From Mycobacterium kyogaense (GTDB lineage Bacteria; Actinomycetota; Actinomycetes; Mycobacteriales; Mycobacteriaceae), in contig NZ_QJUA01000001.1 of assembly GCF_003254575.1 (NCBI RefSeq), positions 62,001-126,000 of the forward strand: a stretch of DNA of 64,000 nucleotides. The letters are read 5' to 3'. Positions 31,956 to 41,544 of this stretch are shown in pieces; position 1 is the stretch's first letter; the number at the start of each line of letters is the position of its first letter. The translations under genes and the position numbers were made by a program. Under the pieces are notes generated by a model that worked only from the letters and a program-made list of their open reading frames with translations, searched no databases and was not told the DNA's origin.

Positions 31956-32438
31956 GTGAATTTCCGCGTCGGTCTCGGTACCGACGTCCATCCGATCGAA
32001 GCGGGGCGGCCGTGTTGGCTGCTGGGTCTTCTGTTCGACGACGCCGACGGCTGTGCCGGTCACTCCGACGGTGACGTCGCCGCCCATGCTCTCTGCGATG
32101 CATTGTTGTCCGCAGCGGGCATGGGCGACATCGGCGAGGTCTTCGGTACCGACCGTCCCGAGTGGCGGGGGGTGTCGGGCGGCGACATGCTGCGGCACGT
32201 GCGCTCTCTGCTCGACGAGGCCGGGTTGCGCGTCGGCAATGCCGCGGTGCAAGTGATCGGCAATCGACCGAAGATCGGCCCTCGCCGCGCCGAAGCTCAG
32301 CAGCTGCTCTCGGAGCTGGTGGGCGCTCCGGTGTCGGTGTCGGCCACCACCACCGACGGACTGGGCCTCACGGGCCGGGGTGAGGGTCTGGCGGCGCTCG
32401 CGACGGCCCTCGTCGCAAGCGATGCGGGTTCTGCCTGA
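31956..32438 (+). CDS. ispF: 2-C-methyl-D-erythritol 2,4-cyclodiphosphate synthase
   Basis: Fifth step of the MEP isoprenoid pathway. The 160 residues carry the zinc motif GTDVHPI (Asp and His about 9-11), [17 protein letters not shown] (about 33-49), [10 protein letters not shown] and the C-terminal [20 protein letters not shown] 31956 is separated from the carD stop by one base and has no clear ribosome-binding site, so it probably depends on coupling to carD. The partner gene ispD, usually directly upstream or fused to ispF, is not present here. Confidence 0.95.
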   Translation: MNFRVGLGTDVHPIEAGRPCWLLGLLFDDADGCAGHSDGDVAAHALCDALLSAAGMGDIGEVFGTDRPEWRGVSGGDMLRHVRSLLDEAGLRVGNAAVQVIGNRPKIGPRRAEAQQLLSELVGAPVSVSATTTDGLGLTGRGEGLAALATALVASDAGSA

Positions 32439-32447
32439 TCCGGCCGG

Positions 32448-32453
32448 TAAGCT
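32448..32453 (+). promoter_or_regulatory. Probable leaderless -10 box of cysS (TAAGCT)
   Basis: TAAGCT lies 8 nt before GTG 32462, the same box, spacing and nearly the same sequence as at lysS (15283-15288). No Shine-Dalgarno sequence is seen. Confidence 0.55.
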
Positions 32454-32461
32454 GGCCCGTC

Positions 32462-33877
32462 GTGACCGAACGCCCTGCAGCTCCGATGCGGCTGTATGAC
32501 ACCTTGTCTGGCGGTGTGCGCGAATTCGCGCCACTGCGGCCCGGCCACGTGTCCATCTACCTCTGTGGCGCCACTGTGCAGGGTCTGCCGCACATCGGCC
32601 ATGTGCGCAGCGGTGTCGCGTTCGACGTGTTGCGCCGCTGGCTGACCGCCAAGGGCTACGACGTGGCGTTCATCCGCAACGTCACCGACATCGACGACAA
32701 GATCCTGAACAAGGCCGCCGACGCCGGCCGGCCGTGGTGGGAGTGGGCCGCCACCTACGAGCGTGCGTTCTCGGCGGCCTATGACGCGCTGGGTGTGCTG
32801 CCGCCGTCGGCCGAACCTCGGGCCACCGGGCACATCACCCAGATGGTCGAGCTGATCGAGCGGCTGATCGAGCGTGGGCACGCCTACACCGGCGCGGGAG
32901 ACGTGTACTTCGATGTCGCGACGCTGCCGGATTACGGCAAGCTGTCCGGCCATCGGATCGACGACGTGCACCAGGGCGAGGGCGTCGCGATGGGTAAGCG
33001 CGACCAGCGTGACTTCACGTTGTGGAAGGGCGCCAAGCCCGGTGAGCCGTCATGGCCCACGCCGTGGGGACGCGGCCGCCCCGGTTGGCACACCGAGTGC
33101 GTGGCGATGGCGCACGAGTATCTCGGCGCCCAATTCGACATCCACGCCGGCGGTATGGACCTGGTGTTCCCGCACCACGAGAACGAGATCGCTCAGGCTG
33201 AAGCGGCCGGTGACGGCTTCGCCCGGTTCTGGCTGCACAACGGCTGGGTCACCATGGGCGGGGAGAAGATGAGCAAGTCGCTGGGCAATGTGCTCGCGAT
33301 TCCCGCTGTGCTGCAACGGGTTCGGGCTGCCGAGCTGCGCTACTACCTGGGCAGCGCGCACTACCGGTCGATGCTGGAGTTCTCCGAGACCGCGCTGGCC
33401 GATGCGGCCAAGGCCTACACCGGTATCGAAGATTTCCTGCATCGGGTGCGTACCCGCGTGGGTGCGGTGGTCCCGGGCGAGTGGACGCCGAAGTTCGGTG
33501 CCGCGCTCGACGACGATCTGTCGGTGCCGATGGCGCTGGCCGAGGTGCACGCCGCCCGCGCCGAGGGCAACCGCGCGCTGGACGCCGGCGACCACGAGAC
33601 GGCGCTGACCCACGCGATGTCGATCCGCGCGATGATGGGCATCCTCGGTGCCGACCCGCTCGACGAGCGCTGGGAGTCTCGCGACGAGACGTCCGCTGCG
33701 CTCGCCGCGGTGGACGTGCTGGTGCAGGCCGAGGTGCGGCGCCGCGGAGAAGCCAGGGCGCGCCGCGATTGGGCTGAGGCCGATGCGATCCGGGACCGGC
33801 TCAAAGAGGCCGGCATCGAGGTGACCGACACCGCCGACGGTCCCCAGTGGTCACTATCCGACGGAACGGACAAGTAG
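32462..33877 (+). CDS. cysS: Cysteinyl-tRNA synthetase
   Basis: Charges tRNA-Cys. The 471 residues contain the zinc Cys in YLCGATVQG, the HIGH motif in [10 protein letters not shown] (about 40), further zinc ligands WHTECVAM and [13 protein letters not shown], and KMSKS in [10 protein letters not shown] (about 265). The C-terminal DALR helical domain ends [15 protein letters not shown]. By position it equals Rv3580c (cysS1), not the MshC paralogue. It is followed directly by rlmB. Confidence 0.96.
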   Translation: MTERPAAPMRLYDTLSGGVREFAPLRPGHVSIYLCGATVQGLPHIGHVRSGVAFDVLRRWLTAKGYDVAFIRNVTDIDDKILNKAADAGRPWWEWAATYERAFSAAYDALGVLPPSAEPRATGHITQMVELIERLIERGHAYTGAGDVYFDVATLPDYGKLSGHRIDDVHQGEGVAMGKRDQRDFTLWKGAKPGEPSWPTPWGRGRPGWHTECVAMAHEYLGAQFDIHAGGMDLVFPHHENEIAQAEAAGDGFARFWLHNGWVTMGGEKMSKSLGNVLAIPAVLQRVRAAELRYYLGSAHYRSMLEFSETALADAAKAYTGIEDFLHRVRTRVGAVVPGEWTPKFGAALDDDLSVPMALAEVHAARAEGNRALDAGDHETALTHAMSIRAMMGILGADPLDERWESRDETSAALAAVDVLVQAEVRRRGEARARRDWAEADAIRDRLKEAGIEVTDTADGPQWSLSDGTDK

Positions 33878-34819
33878 ATGGCGGGCAACTCCCAGCGTCG
33901 CGGCGCGATACGCAAGGCAGGCACGAAGAAGGGCCCCACGGTCGGCTCCGGCGGGGTCCGGCGGCGCGGGCTGGAGGGCAAGGGCGCGACCCCACCTGCT
34001 CACGAGCGGCCCCATCATCCTGCGGCCAAGCGTGCGGCCAAGGCGGCGCGGCAGGCCCAGGGCAGGCACAAGAAGACCGACGACACCGAGACCGTCCTGG
34101 GCCGTAACCCCGTGGTGGAATGTCTGCGCGCGGGGGTGCCGGCGACGGCGCTGTACGTCGCGCTGGGTGCGGATTCCGATGAGCGCCTCACCGAGGCCGT
34201 GCAGACCGCGGCGGACCGGGGCATCGCGATCCTCGAGGTGCCGAAGCACGATCTGGACCGGATCGCCGCGAATGGTCTGCACCAGGGCATCGCGCTGCAG
34301 GTGCCGCCCTATGCCTATGCCCACCCTGACGATCTGCTCGCGCAGGCCAAGAAGGACGTCGCGCCGCCGCTGCTGGTGGCACTGGACAACATCTCCGATC
34401 CGCGCAACCTGGGGGCCATCGTGCGTTCGGTGGCCGCGTTCGGTGGGCACGGTGTGCTGATCCCGCAGCGTCGGTCGGCGTCGGTCACGGCCGTGGCGTG
34501 GCGTACCAGCGCGGGCGCGGCCGCCCGCACCCCCGTCGCCCGTGCCACCAATCTCACCCGTGCGCTGAAGCAGTATGCCGATGCGGGCATCCAGATCGTC
34601 GGGCTCGACGCCGGCGGGGACACCGCGATCGACGACATCGACGGCACCGGCCCGATCATGGTGGTGGTCGGTTCCGAGGGCAAAGGCCTGTCCCGCCTGG
34701 TGCGGGAGACCTGCGATGCCGTCGTGTCGATCCCGATGGCGGGGCCCACCGAGTCGCTGAACGCCTCGGTGGCCGCCGGGGTGGTGCTCGCCGAGATCGC
34801 CCGGCAGCGCCGCGGTTAG
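33878..34819 (+). CDS. rlmB: SpoU-family 23S rRNA 2'-O-methyltransferase
   Basis: A 313-residue TrmH/RlmB-type methyltransferase. A very basic N-terminal extension (about 1-70, rich in Lys, Arg, Gly) precedes the substrate-binding domain ([16 protein letters not shown]) and the knotted SPOUT domain with motif 1 [16 protein letters not shown] (about 170), motif 2 [15 protein letters not shown] (about 265) and motif 3 [19 protein letters not shown]. The ATG follows the cysS stop with no gap. Equivalent to Rv3579c. The stop overlaps the convergent transporter stop. Confidence 0.92.
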   Translation: MAGNSQRRGAIRKAGTKKGPTVGSGGVRRRGLEGKGATPPAHERPHHPAAKRAAKAARQAQGRHKKTDDTETVLGRNPVVECLRAGVPATALYVALGADSDERLTEAVQTAADRGIAILEVPKHDLDRIAANGLHQGIALQVPPYAYAHPDDLLAQAKKDVAPPLLVALDNISDPRNLGAIVRSVAAFGGHGVLIPQRRSASVTAVAWRTSAGAAARTPVARATNLTRALKQYADAGIQIVGLDAGGDTAIDDIDGTGPIMVVVGSEGKGLSRLVRETCDAVVSIPMAGPTESLNASVAAGVVLAEIARQRRG

Positions 34820-36054
34820 ACGCCGATCACCTGCAGGCCCGCCCATAGCGCGGCCACGGCGGCGACCAGCGTGAGCGGTGTGGTGACCAGTCCGACGCGG
34901 CTGAAGTCGGCGAAGCTGGGGTTCATGTCGCGGCGGACGACGCTGCGCCACAGCAGGTTGGCCAGCGATCCGACGTAGGTGAGGTTGGGGCCGATGTTGA
35001 CGCCGATCAGCACGGCCAGGACGGCGCCGGGGCCGAGCGGCGCCGCGAGCGGCAGCAGCACCAGGACCGCCGGCAGGTTGTTGACGATGTTCGACAGCAC
35101 GGCGGCCACCGCCGCGATGCCCAGCAGCGCCAGCAGGCCCTGACCGTCGGGCAGCACCCGGTGCATGGCCGGCTCCAGCCCGTTGCGCATCACCGCCGCG
35201 ACCACCACGCCCAGGCACAGCACGAACGCGAGGAACGGCAGGTCGATCGCCGCGACGATCCTGCCGACGGACGTGCGCCGGGTCACGAGGCCTCGCACGC
35301 CGAGCGTCACTGCGCCGGCCAGAGCCGCCCAGGCAGGGGAGAGGCCGACCAGCGAGGTGACTGCGAACCCGACCAGCGTGAGCCCGACGGTCACGAGTGC
35401 GAACAGCGGCAGGTCGACGGGTTCGGGCGGCGCCGGTTGTGGTTCGACGGCGAGGTCGTGGCGAAACAGCCAGCGCAGCAGCACGTACTCGACGGCGATG
35501 GCGACCAGCCAAGGCAGCGACATCAGGGCAGCGAAATGCAGGAAGGTCAGTCCGGCGGCACTGAACGCCAGCAGGTTGGTCAGGTTGGACACCGGCAGGA
35601 GCAGCGAGGCGCTGTTGGACAGGTGCGCTGTCGCGTAGGCGTGCGGCCGTGCCGGGACGGCGAGCGTGCGCGCGGTCGCCAGGACCACCGGGGTCAGCAG
35701 CACGACAGTCGCATCGAGGCTCAGGATCGCGGTGACGGCGGCCGACACGCCGAACACCGACAGCAGCAGCCGGTGCTGGCCGCCGGAGGTGGCGCGGGCC
35801 ATCAGCACGCCGATGGCGTGGAACAGGCCCTCGTCGTCGCAGAGGCGCGCCAGCACCAGGACGGCGGCGAGGAACCCGACGACCGGCGCGAGTTCGCGGA
35901 CCTCGACCCACGCGCCGTGCCAGCTGATGGCGCCGGTGACGATGACGAGTGCGGCGGCGGGCACCGCCACCACCGCCTCGGGCCAGCCGTGCGGGCGCAG
36001 CAGCGCGAAACCGAGGACCGCGACGAGCGCGGCCACCGACAGGATCAGAGCCAT
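34816..36054 (-). CDS. arsB2: ArsB/NhaD-type ion transporter (Rv3578-like)
   Basis: A 412-residue membrane protein with about 11-12 helices and the ion-transporter superfamily signatures [18 protein letters not shown] (about 115), [21 protein letters not shown] (about 150) and, near the C-terminus, [17 protein letters not shown] and [20 protein letters not shown]. Rv3578, its counterpart, is called ArsB2 from similarity to arsenite pumps; the true ion (arsenite, Na+ or organic anion) is not shown. No ars genes are adjacent. It overlaps the upstream beta-lactamase-fold gene by 10 nt, suggesting one transcript. Confidence 0.8.
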   Translation of the reverse strand: MALILSVAALVAVLGFALLRPHGWPEAVVAVPAAALVIVTGAISWHGAWVEVRELAPVVGFLAAVLVLARLCDDEGLFHAIGVLMARATSGGQHRLLLSVFGVSAAVTAILSLDATVVLLTPVVLATARTLAVPARPHAYATAHLSNSASLLLPVSNLTNLLAFSAAGLTFLHFAALMSLPWLVAIAVEYVLLRWLFRHDLAVEPQPAPPEPVDLPLFALVTVGLTLVGFAVTSLVGLSPAWAALAGAVTLGVRGLVTRRTSVGRIVAAIDLPFLAFVLCLGVVVAAVMRNGLEPAMHRVLPDGQGLLALLGIAAVAAVLSNIVNNLPAVLVLLPLAAPLGPGAVLAVLIGVNIGPNLTYVGSLANLLWRSVVRRDMNPSFADFSRVGLVTTPLTLVAAVAALWAGLQVIGV

Positions 36055-36959
36055 GGGTCGGCGCGCTGCCAGAGTGTGGGCAGGTGGAGGGGGACGCCGT
36101 CCTCGGCGGCGAGCCGGCGCAGGACGCGGATGGACACGTCGAGGTCGTCGGCCGCGTAGGGCAGCGCGCGCAGTGGCTGATCGAGTGGCCGGAAGAAGTC
36201 GTCCCAGTGGATGAGCACGACGCGTCGCGCGCCGACGGTGCGGACGGTCTCGGCCCAGTACTCCACGAGATAGCTCTCCGGCTGGAGCCCGAGTTGGCCC
36301 ACGCCGAGGTAGGCCACGTCGGCGCGCCGGCCGGCGAGAGCGCCGCGGCGGTAGCCCGCGCTGCCGACGATCAGGATGGTCCGTCCGGTGGGGCGATGGG
36401 TGACGAGTGTGGACCACGCCTCGCCGCAGCGGTACGCCGAAGCACGTACCGGCGGCCGGACCGGCGCGGTGATTTCACCGGGGAAACGGTCGGGCGGGCA
36501 GTGGTGTCCTTCTATCAGGGTGACGTCGAAGGTTCCGGCGGCGACGGGTTCGCCGGGCGTGACGACGTCGTCGCGATCGAGGTCGGCTCCGCGGGCGATG
36601 TGGTCGGCCGATGTTCCGCCGATGAGCCGGGCTCCGGTTCGGGCGGCGACTACGCCGGAGTCCATGGCGTGGTCGAAGTGGGTGTGCACGGGGGTGACTG
36701 CGTCGAGACGGGTGACGCCGAGCCGGGTCAGTGCCGCATCGATGCGGGATGGTGACGGCCGCAGGGGCCGGGTCGCGACGGCGAGCAGCCCCGGGCGAGA
36801 GAAGAAGCCGTCGGTCAGCACCGCGGATTGCCCGTCGTCGACGAGCAGGGTGGTGACGCCGGCCCACGCGACCGTGACCGGCGAGGCGGTCGTCGCCGTG
36901 GGTACGTCGAAGCGATCGGCGTACGCGGCGAGGTCGGGCCTGCCGAGCTTGAGACGCAT
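36045..36959 (-). CDS. Metallo-beta-lactamase-fold hydrolase (Rv3577-like)
   Basis: A 304-residue MBL-fold protein. The metal motif PVHTHFDHAMDSG (HxHxDH variant, about 92) is followed by a GHHCP segment, a strand ending IVGSAGYR where an acidic metal ligand often sits, and LIHWDDFFRPL with a C-terminal His. It resembles the UlaG/RomA-like lactonase group rather than true beta-lactamases. Rv3577 lies in the same place. ATG 36959 is used; substrate unknown. Confidence 0.78.
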   Translation of the reverse strand: MRLKLGRPDLAAYADRFDVPTATTASPVTVAWAGVTTLLVDDGQSAVLTDGFFSRPGLLAVATRPLRPSPSRIDAALTRLGVTRLDAVTPVHTHFDHAMDSGVVAARTGARLIGGTSADHIARGADLDRDDVVTPGEPVAAGTFDVTLIEGHHCPPDRFPGEITAPVRPPVRASAYRCGEAWSTLVTHRPTGRTILIVGSAGYRRGALAGRRADVAYLGVGQLGLQPESYLVEYWAETVRTVGARRVVLIHWDDFFRPLDQPLRALPYAADDLDVSIRVLRRLAAEDGVPLHLPTLWQRADPWL

Positions 36960-37034
36960 GACCGACACCCTAGGGGGCGTCGGTGGGATGCCACGCGCCG
37001 CAGAGTTGCCGAAGCACCACCCTTCTGATGATAA

Positions 37035-37049
37035 TGACAATCGTTTTCA
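37035..37049. promoter_or_regulatory. Candidate Zur box before rpmE2
   Basis: TGACAATCGTTTTCA, flanked by AA and TTA, resembles the actinobacterial Zur palindrome TGAAAATCATTTTCA with a few changes. It lies 20 nt before the rpmE2 start. In mycobacteria Zur represses alternative zinc-free ribosomal protein genes. Confidence 0.72.
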
Positions 37050-37069
37050 TTAACCCATCGGAGGCGAAC

Positions 37070-37345
37070 GTGAAGCGCGGCATACATCCCGACTACCACC
37101 CGGTGGTCTTCCAGGACGCCAACACGGGGAAGACTTTCCTGACCCGTTCGACTGCGACGAGCGAGACGACGATCGACTGGCCGACCCCGGGTGGTGTTCA
37201 GCGATATCCCCTCATCGTCGTCGAGGTGTCGGCGGACTCGCACCCGTTCTGGACGGGGAGTCATCGGATCGTCGACGCCGCAGGCCAGGTCGAGAAGTTC
37301 AATCGTCGCTACGGGCGGCGCGAAGCGCCGACGGCTGGTCGGTAG
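37070..37345 (+). CDS. rpmE2: Ribosomal protein L31 type B (zinc-independent)
   Basis: A 91-residue L31 of the YtiA/RpmE2 type: [29 protein letters not shown], [27 protein letters not shown] middle and [10 protein letters not shown] at the end. The zinc-binding CxxC pairs of type A L31 are absent, so it can replace the zinc-containing protein when zinc is scarce and free that metal. GTG 37070 has GGAGG 5 nt upstream. A Zur-like palindrome precedes it. Its last 37 nt overlap the convergent TIGR03943 gene. Confidence 0.93.
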   Translation: MKRGIHPDYHPVVFQDANTGKTFLTRSTATSETTIDWPTPGGVQRYPLIVVEVSADSHPFWTGSHRIVDAAGQVEKFNRRYGRREAPTAGR

Positions 37346-38043
37346 CTGTAGGTGTTCTTCGGTTGCGGGATCTGCTCGACCTGATAGACCGCCAACGTCG
37401 GACGGGACGAATCATCGCGCGCCGTGGCGACTTTGCCCTCGACGCGGATCCACGCGCCATCGGGCAGGCGGCCGGCAGCGGCGGCGGCGGGCCCGGTCAG
37501 GTCTATCCGCGCGAGCTGAGCGTCGGCGGCACAGCAGATGATCACCACGCGCCCCAGGTCCAGGTGGTCACCGTCGCGCATCGTGAAACCGGTGACGGTG
37601 ACCAGCCGATCGTGCACTGTGCCGGCAGAGTCCTGGGCGAGGCGGATCAACAGGTCGGGCAGCGACAGTTCGGGGGCGCGGCCGTCGGGCAGTGGCGGAA
37701 ACGGCCGCCGCGCAGCGGTATTCGCCGTCTCCTGCATCTGCGGCCGGACGGTCTGCGGGCCGATGGCGGGCGGAACGACGATGGCCAGCAACGCAATCGG
37801 CACGAGCAGCAGCCACGCCATCGCCGGACGGTGTCCGTGGTGGTCCGGCTCGGCGGCGGTGGGCCCGCGTCGGATGTCGCGGACGATCGACACCAGGGCC
37901 AAGAGCGCGAGCAGGATGCCGGCTGTCATCAGCCAAGGCTGCAGGGAGGGTTTGACGTAGCGCGCATAGGCCCCGCCGGCGGTGATCATCACGGTGCTGA
38001 CTCCGACGAGGAGCAGCAGTGCGTTCTCGGTTTCGCGGCTCAC
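37309..38043 (-). CDS. TIGR03943 family membrane protein (YcgQ-like)
   Basis: A 244-residue protein with three or so membrane helices (about 7-27, 35-55 and 78-98) and an extracytoplasmic domain containing [12 protein letters not shown] and [18 protein letters not shown] with paired Cys (about 171-172), then [15 protein letters not shown]03943 proteins always accompany an UPF0718/ArsP-type permease; the pair is found near zinc-regulated genes in many bacteria. The start GTG overlaps the permease stop (GTGA), so they are coupled. The 3' end runs into rpmE2. Confidence 0.82.
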   Translation of the reverse strand: MSRETENALLLLVGVSTVMITAGGAYARYVKPSLQPWLMTAGILLALLALVSIVRDIRRGPTAAEPDHHGHRPAMAWLLLVPIALLAIVVPPAIGPQTVRPQMQETANTAARRPFPPLPDGRAPELSLPDLLIRLAQDSAGTVHDRLVTVTGFTMRDGDHLDLGRVVIICCAADAQLARIDLTGPAAAAAGRLPDGAWIRVEGKVATARDDSSRPTLAVYQVEQIPQPKNTYSYRPAVGASRRP

Positions 38044-39029
38044 CGGTTGCCCACGATCAGCAGGCCCACCCCGGACGCCATCAGCGTGGCGACGACGAAG
38101 GTCAACGGAGCGAAGCGCACCGCGAACGCGCGGCCGAACATGCCGACCTGCATCGCGAACAGTTTGAGGTCGACGGCCGGCCCGACGACCAGGAAGACCA
38201 GGCGCGGAAGCAGCGGCAGCATCGACAGGCTCGCAGCCACGAAAGCGTCTGCCTCCGAACACAACGAGAGCACGACGGCCAGCACGGCCATGACGGCGAT
38301 GCCGAGGATCAGGTGGCCGGCGAGGTGGTCGTACATCCAACTGGGCACCACGATGTGCAGCAGTGCGGCCGCGGCGGCCCCGAGGACGAGGAACGACGCC
38401 GCCTGCATGAAGTCATGACGCGCCGCCTCGGTGAACACCGCCCAGCGCGACCCACCGTGGGCGTGCAGGTCCGGCATTCTCCGCGTGATCCATCGGGGTT
38501 GCCCGAAGCGGATCCACAGCGCTCCCACAGTCAGCGCAGTGAGAAAGGAAGCGGCGCAACGGGCGAACACCATCGCAGGCTCACCGGGAAACGCGACTGC
38601 GGTCGCCACCAGCACCACTGGGTTGATCGCCGGGGCAGCCAGCATGAACGTCACCGCGGCCGCACCGACGGCGCCGTCGGAGTAGAGCCGCCGCGCGATC
38701 GGCACGGATCCGCATTCGCATCCCGGCAGTGCCGCGCCGCCGACCCCGGCGACGACCACCGCCGCCGCTGGATGGTGCGGCACCCACCGCGTCAGGCGCT
38801 CCGGCGTCACCACGGCCGCCACCAGGCCGCTGATCAGCACCCCGAGAACCAGAAAAGGCAACGCCTGCACGAAGATCCCGCAGAAGACGGTGGCCGCCGT
38901 GGCGACAACGGGGGTGCCGGCCACTGCACTGCGCACCGTGGTTCCTGCCAGTGTCAGTGCAAGGACGGCGATGACGAGCACGTGCATCGACGTGATGCGC
39001 CGATGTGTTGCCTGTGTCTCGACGGCCAC
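38040..39029 (-). CDS. UPF0718/ArsP-family permease (YraQ/YcgR-like)
   Basis: About 329 residues with eight or so membrane helices. The family motif ALPGCECGSVPIARRL (about 110-125) carries the Cys pair and Pro typical of these permeases, followed by FMLAAPAINPVVL. The second half has LSLCSEADAFVAASLSML and a final membrane pair. These proteins, with a TIGR03943 partner, are candidates for metal or metalloid transport. The start is uncertain: GTG 39029 is used; GTG 39032 or ATG 38987 are alternatives. No Zur-like site is seen directly upstream. Confidence 0.8.
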   Translation of the reverse strand: MAVETQATHRRITSMHVLVIAVLALTLAGTTVRSAVAGTPVVATAATVFCGIFVQALPFLVLGVLISGLVAAVVTPERLTRWVPHHPAAAVVVAGVGGAALPGCECGSVPIARRLYSDGAVGAAAVTFMLAAPAINPVVLVATAVAFPGEPAMVFARCAASFLTALTVGALWIRFGQPRWITRRMPDLHAHGGSRWAVFTEAARHDFMQAASFLVLGAAAAALLHIVVPSWMYDHLAGHLILGIAVMAVLAVVLSLCSEADAFVAASLSMLPLLPRLVFLVVGPAVDLKLFAMQVGMFGRAFAVRFAPLTFVVATLMASGVGLLIVGNR

Positions 39030-39089
39030 CACGCCATTGTGCCATCGGCGATCTTGATCACCCTGAGAGTCGCTGGTGCATCGGCCCGC

Positions 39090-39095
39090 TAGGGT
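39090..39095 (+). promoter_or_regulatory. Probable leaderless -10 box of pacL1-ctpC (TAGGGT)
   Basis: TAGGGT fits TANNNT and is 6 nt before ATG 39102; no ribosome-binding site is seen. Confidence 0.5.
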
Positions 39096-39101
39096 GGGGC
39101 C

Positions 39102-39386
39102 ATGGTTTTTCAGGCGCTCGTGGTCAAGGCGGCATCGACGGTGGTGACAGGTGCTGTCGGAGTGGCGGCATACCAGGGGGTACGCAAGGCGATCGCCAAG
39201 GCCCCGCTGCACGAGATGTCAGTCTCGGCAACCGCATTGGCCCTGCGCGGCGCACGCAGAGCCGAAGAGGGTGCCGAGTCGGCGAGGCTGAAGGTCGCCG
39301 ACGTGGTGGCCGAGGCGCGCGAGCGCATCGGAGAGGAAGCGCCGCCGCCGGCGGTGTCCGACACCGGTCACGACCACGAACACTGA
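39102..39386 (+). CDS. pacL1: PacL-type metallochaperone (DUF1490)
   Basis: A 94-residue protein with an N-terminal hydrophobic stretch (about 8-25), an Ala/Arg/Glu-rich helix (about 45-78) and a C-terminal metal-binding end GHDHEH (His 90, 92 and 94). DUF1490 proteins (PacL) sit next to P1B-type pumps in mycobacteria; Rv3269 precedes ctpC and is reported to cluster with the pump and assist it through such a C-terminal Asp/His motif. Here too it is 4 nt before ctpC. Confidence 0.88.
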   Translation: MVFQALVVKAASTVVTGAVGVAAYQGVRKAIAKAPLHEMSVSATALALRGARRAEEGAESARLKVADVVAEARERIGEEAPPPAVSDTGHDHEH

Positions 39387-39390
39387 TCCG

Positions 39391-41544
39391 GTGGCGTCCA
39401 CCGTCGTCTCCGACGCGGCGGGGCGGCTGCGGCTGCACGTGCCGTGGTTCCGCCACGATGCCTGCCGCGCGGTGGCGATCGAGGATGCCGTCGAGCGGAT
39501 AGCCGGTGTCCGTGCCGTGCACGCCTATCCGCGGACGGCATCGGTGGTCGTGTGGTTCTCCCCGAAGCGGTGTGAACGCGCCGCTGTTCTCGAGGCGATC
39601 GAGTCCGCCGCGGCGGTGTCTCGCGATCTCGTGCCGGCCCGCGCGCCCCACTCGGCCGACGTCGCCAACGCCGACGTGCTGCGGATGACCGTGGGCGGAG
39701 TCGCGCTGGCGCTACTGGGGATTCGGCGCTACGTGTTCGCGCGTCCGCCGCTGCTCGGACCGAGCAGCCGGCTGGTGGCCTCGGGAGTCACGATCTTCAC
39801 CGGCTACCCGTTCCTGCGCGGCGCGCTGCGCACACTGCGGGGCGGTCGCTCCGCCGGCACCGACGTGTTGGTGAGCGCAGCGACGGTGGCGAGTCTGATG
39901 CTGCGGGAGAACGTCGTCGCGCTGACGGTTCTCTGGCTGCTGAACATCGGTGAGTACCTCCAGGATCTGACACTGCGGCGAACCCGGCGGGCGATCACGA
40001 GGTTGCTGCAGGGCAATCAGGACACCGTGTGGGTGCGGATGGCTGACGGTGTCGAAGTGGAGATGGCCACTGCGGAGTTGCGAGTCGGTGACGAGGTGGT
40101 GATCCACGATCAGGTCGCGCTGCCCGTCGATGGTGTCGCGGTCGACGGTGAGGCGATCGTGGACCAATCGGCCATCACCGGGGAGAACCTTCCGGTGGCG
40201 GTGTCCCCAGGCGCTCGGGTGTACGCGGGTTCGGTGGTGGTGCGCGGGCGGCTTGTGGTCCGCGCGGAGGCTGTCGGAGCCGAGACGACGATCGGCCGCA
40301 TCATCGCGAGGGTCGAGGAAGCGCAGCACCACCGTGCCCCCATCCAGACCGTCGGGGAGAGCTTCTCCCGCCGTTTCGTGCCGGCGTCGTTCCTGCTGTC
40401 CGCGGCCACCCTGGTACTGACCCGCGATGTGCGGCGAGCGATGACGATGCTGCTGGTCGCCTGCCCGTGCGCGGTGGGCCTGTCGACCCCGACGGCGATC
40501 AGCGCCGCGATCGGCAACGGCGCCCGGCGCGGCATCCTGATCAAGGGCGGGTCACACCTCGAGGAGGCGGGTCGAGTCGACGCCGTCGTCTTCGACAAGA
40601 CCGGGACGCTGACCGTCGGCCGCCCGGTCGTCACCAATCTCATTGCGTTCCACAAGGACTGGGAGCCCGAGCAGGTACTCGCCTACGCCGCCAGTTCTGA
40701 GATCCATGCGCGGCATCCTCTGGCCGAGGCGGTGATCCGGTCCACTCAGGAACGCCACATCGAGATCCCCCCGCACGAGGAGTGTGAGGTGCTGGTCGGC
40801 CTCGGCATGCGGATGCGAGCCGACGGGCGGACCCTGCTGCTGGGCAGCCCGTCGCTGCTGCGCCAGGAGAAGGTGCGGGTGACGAAGAAGGCGACCGAGT
40901 GGGTCGACACCTTGCGCCGTCAGGCGGAGACCCCCCTGCTGCTCGCCGTGGATGGTCGGCTCGTCGGCCTGATCAGCCTGCGCGACGAGATCCGCCCGGA
41001 GGCTCTTGGAGTCCTGACACGATTGCGCGCCAACGGAGTTCGCCGCATCGTCATGCTCACCGGGGATCATCCCGATACCGCAGCCGTCGTGGCGCAGCAG
41101 CTCGGCATCACCGAGTGGCAGGCGGAGGTCCTGCCCGACGACAAGCTCGCGATGGTGCGTCAGCTCCGAGAGGAGGGGCACACCGTCGCGATGGTGGGCG
41201 ACGGTGTCAACGACGCTCCTGCCCTCGCCGAGGCCGACATCGGCATCGCGATGGGGCTCGGCGGTACGGACGTCGCGGTGGAGACGGCCGATGTGGCGCT
41301 GTCGAGCGACGACCTGACGCGGCTGCTGGACGTCCGCGATCTGGGCGGCCGCGCTGTCGACGTGATCCGGCAGAACTACGCGATGTCGATCGCGGTCAAC
41401 GCGCTCGGTCTGGCGATCGGCGCCGGTGGGGCGCTCTCGCCTGTGCTGGCCGCGGTCCTGCACAATGCCTCGTCGGTTGCGGTGGTCGCCAACAGTTCCC
41501 GGCTCATCCGCTACCAGTTGGCCGAGGAGTCAGCGGCGCGCTGA
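39391..41544 (+). CDS. ctpC: P1B-type metal-exporting ATPase CtpC
   Basis: A 717-residue pump for Zn or Mn. The N-terminus is an HMA-like domain lacking a CxxC. Then come the membrane helices, the actuator motif SAITGENLPV (about 265), the ion-binding VACPCAVGLSTP (about 355), the phosphorylation site DKTGTLT (about 400), HP motif ARHPLAEA and hinge MVGDGVNDAPALAEADIG (about 605). The sequence matches Rv3270 and its coupling to a DUF1490 gene fixes the subgroup. GTG 39391 follows pacL1 by 4 nt. Its end overlaps the convergent MFS gene by 15 nt. Confidence 0.92.
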   Translation: MASTVVSDAAGRLRLHVPWFRHDACRAVAIEDAVERIAGVRAVHAYPRTASVVVWFSPKRCERAAVLEAIESAAAVSRDLVPARAPHSADVANADVLRMTVGGVALALLGIRRYVFARPPLLGPSSRLVASGVTIFTGYPFLRGALRTLRGGRSAGTDVLVSAATVASLMLRENVVALTVLWLLNIGEYLQDLTLRRTRRAITRLLQGNQDTVWVRMADGVEVEMATAELRVGDEVVIHDQVALPVDGVAVDGEAIVDQSAITGENLPVAVSPGARVYAGSVVVRGRLVVRAEAVGAETTIGRIIARVEEAQHHRAPIQTVGESFSRRFVPASFLLSAATLVLTRDVRRAMTMLLVACPCAVGLSTPTAISAAIGNGARRGILIKGGSHLEEAGRVDAVVFDKTGTLTVGRPVVTNLIAFHKDWEPEQVLAYAASSEIHARHPLAEAVIRSTQERHIEIPPHEECEVLVGLGMRMRADGRTLLLGSPSLLRQEKVRVTKKATEWVDTLRRQAETPLLLAVDGRLVGLISLRDEIRPEALGVLTRLRANGVRRIVMLTGDHPDTAAVVAQQLGITEWQAEVLPDDKLAMVRQLREEGHTVAMVGDGVNDAPALAEADIGIAMGLGGTDVAVETADVALSSDDLTRLLDVRDLGGRAVDVIRQNYAMSIAVNALGLAIGAGGALSPVLAAVLHNASSVAVVANSSRLIRYQLAEESAAR

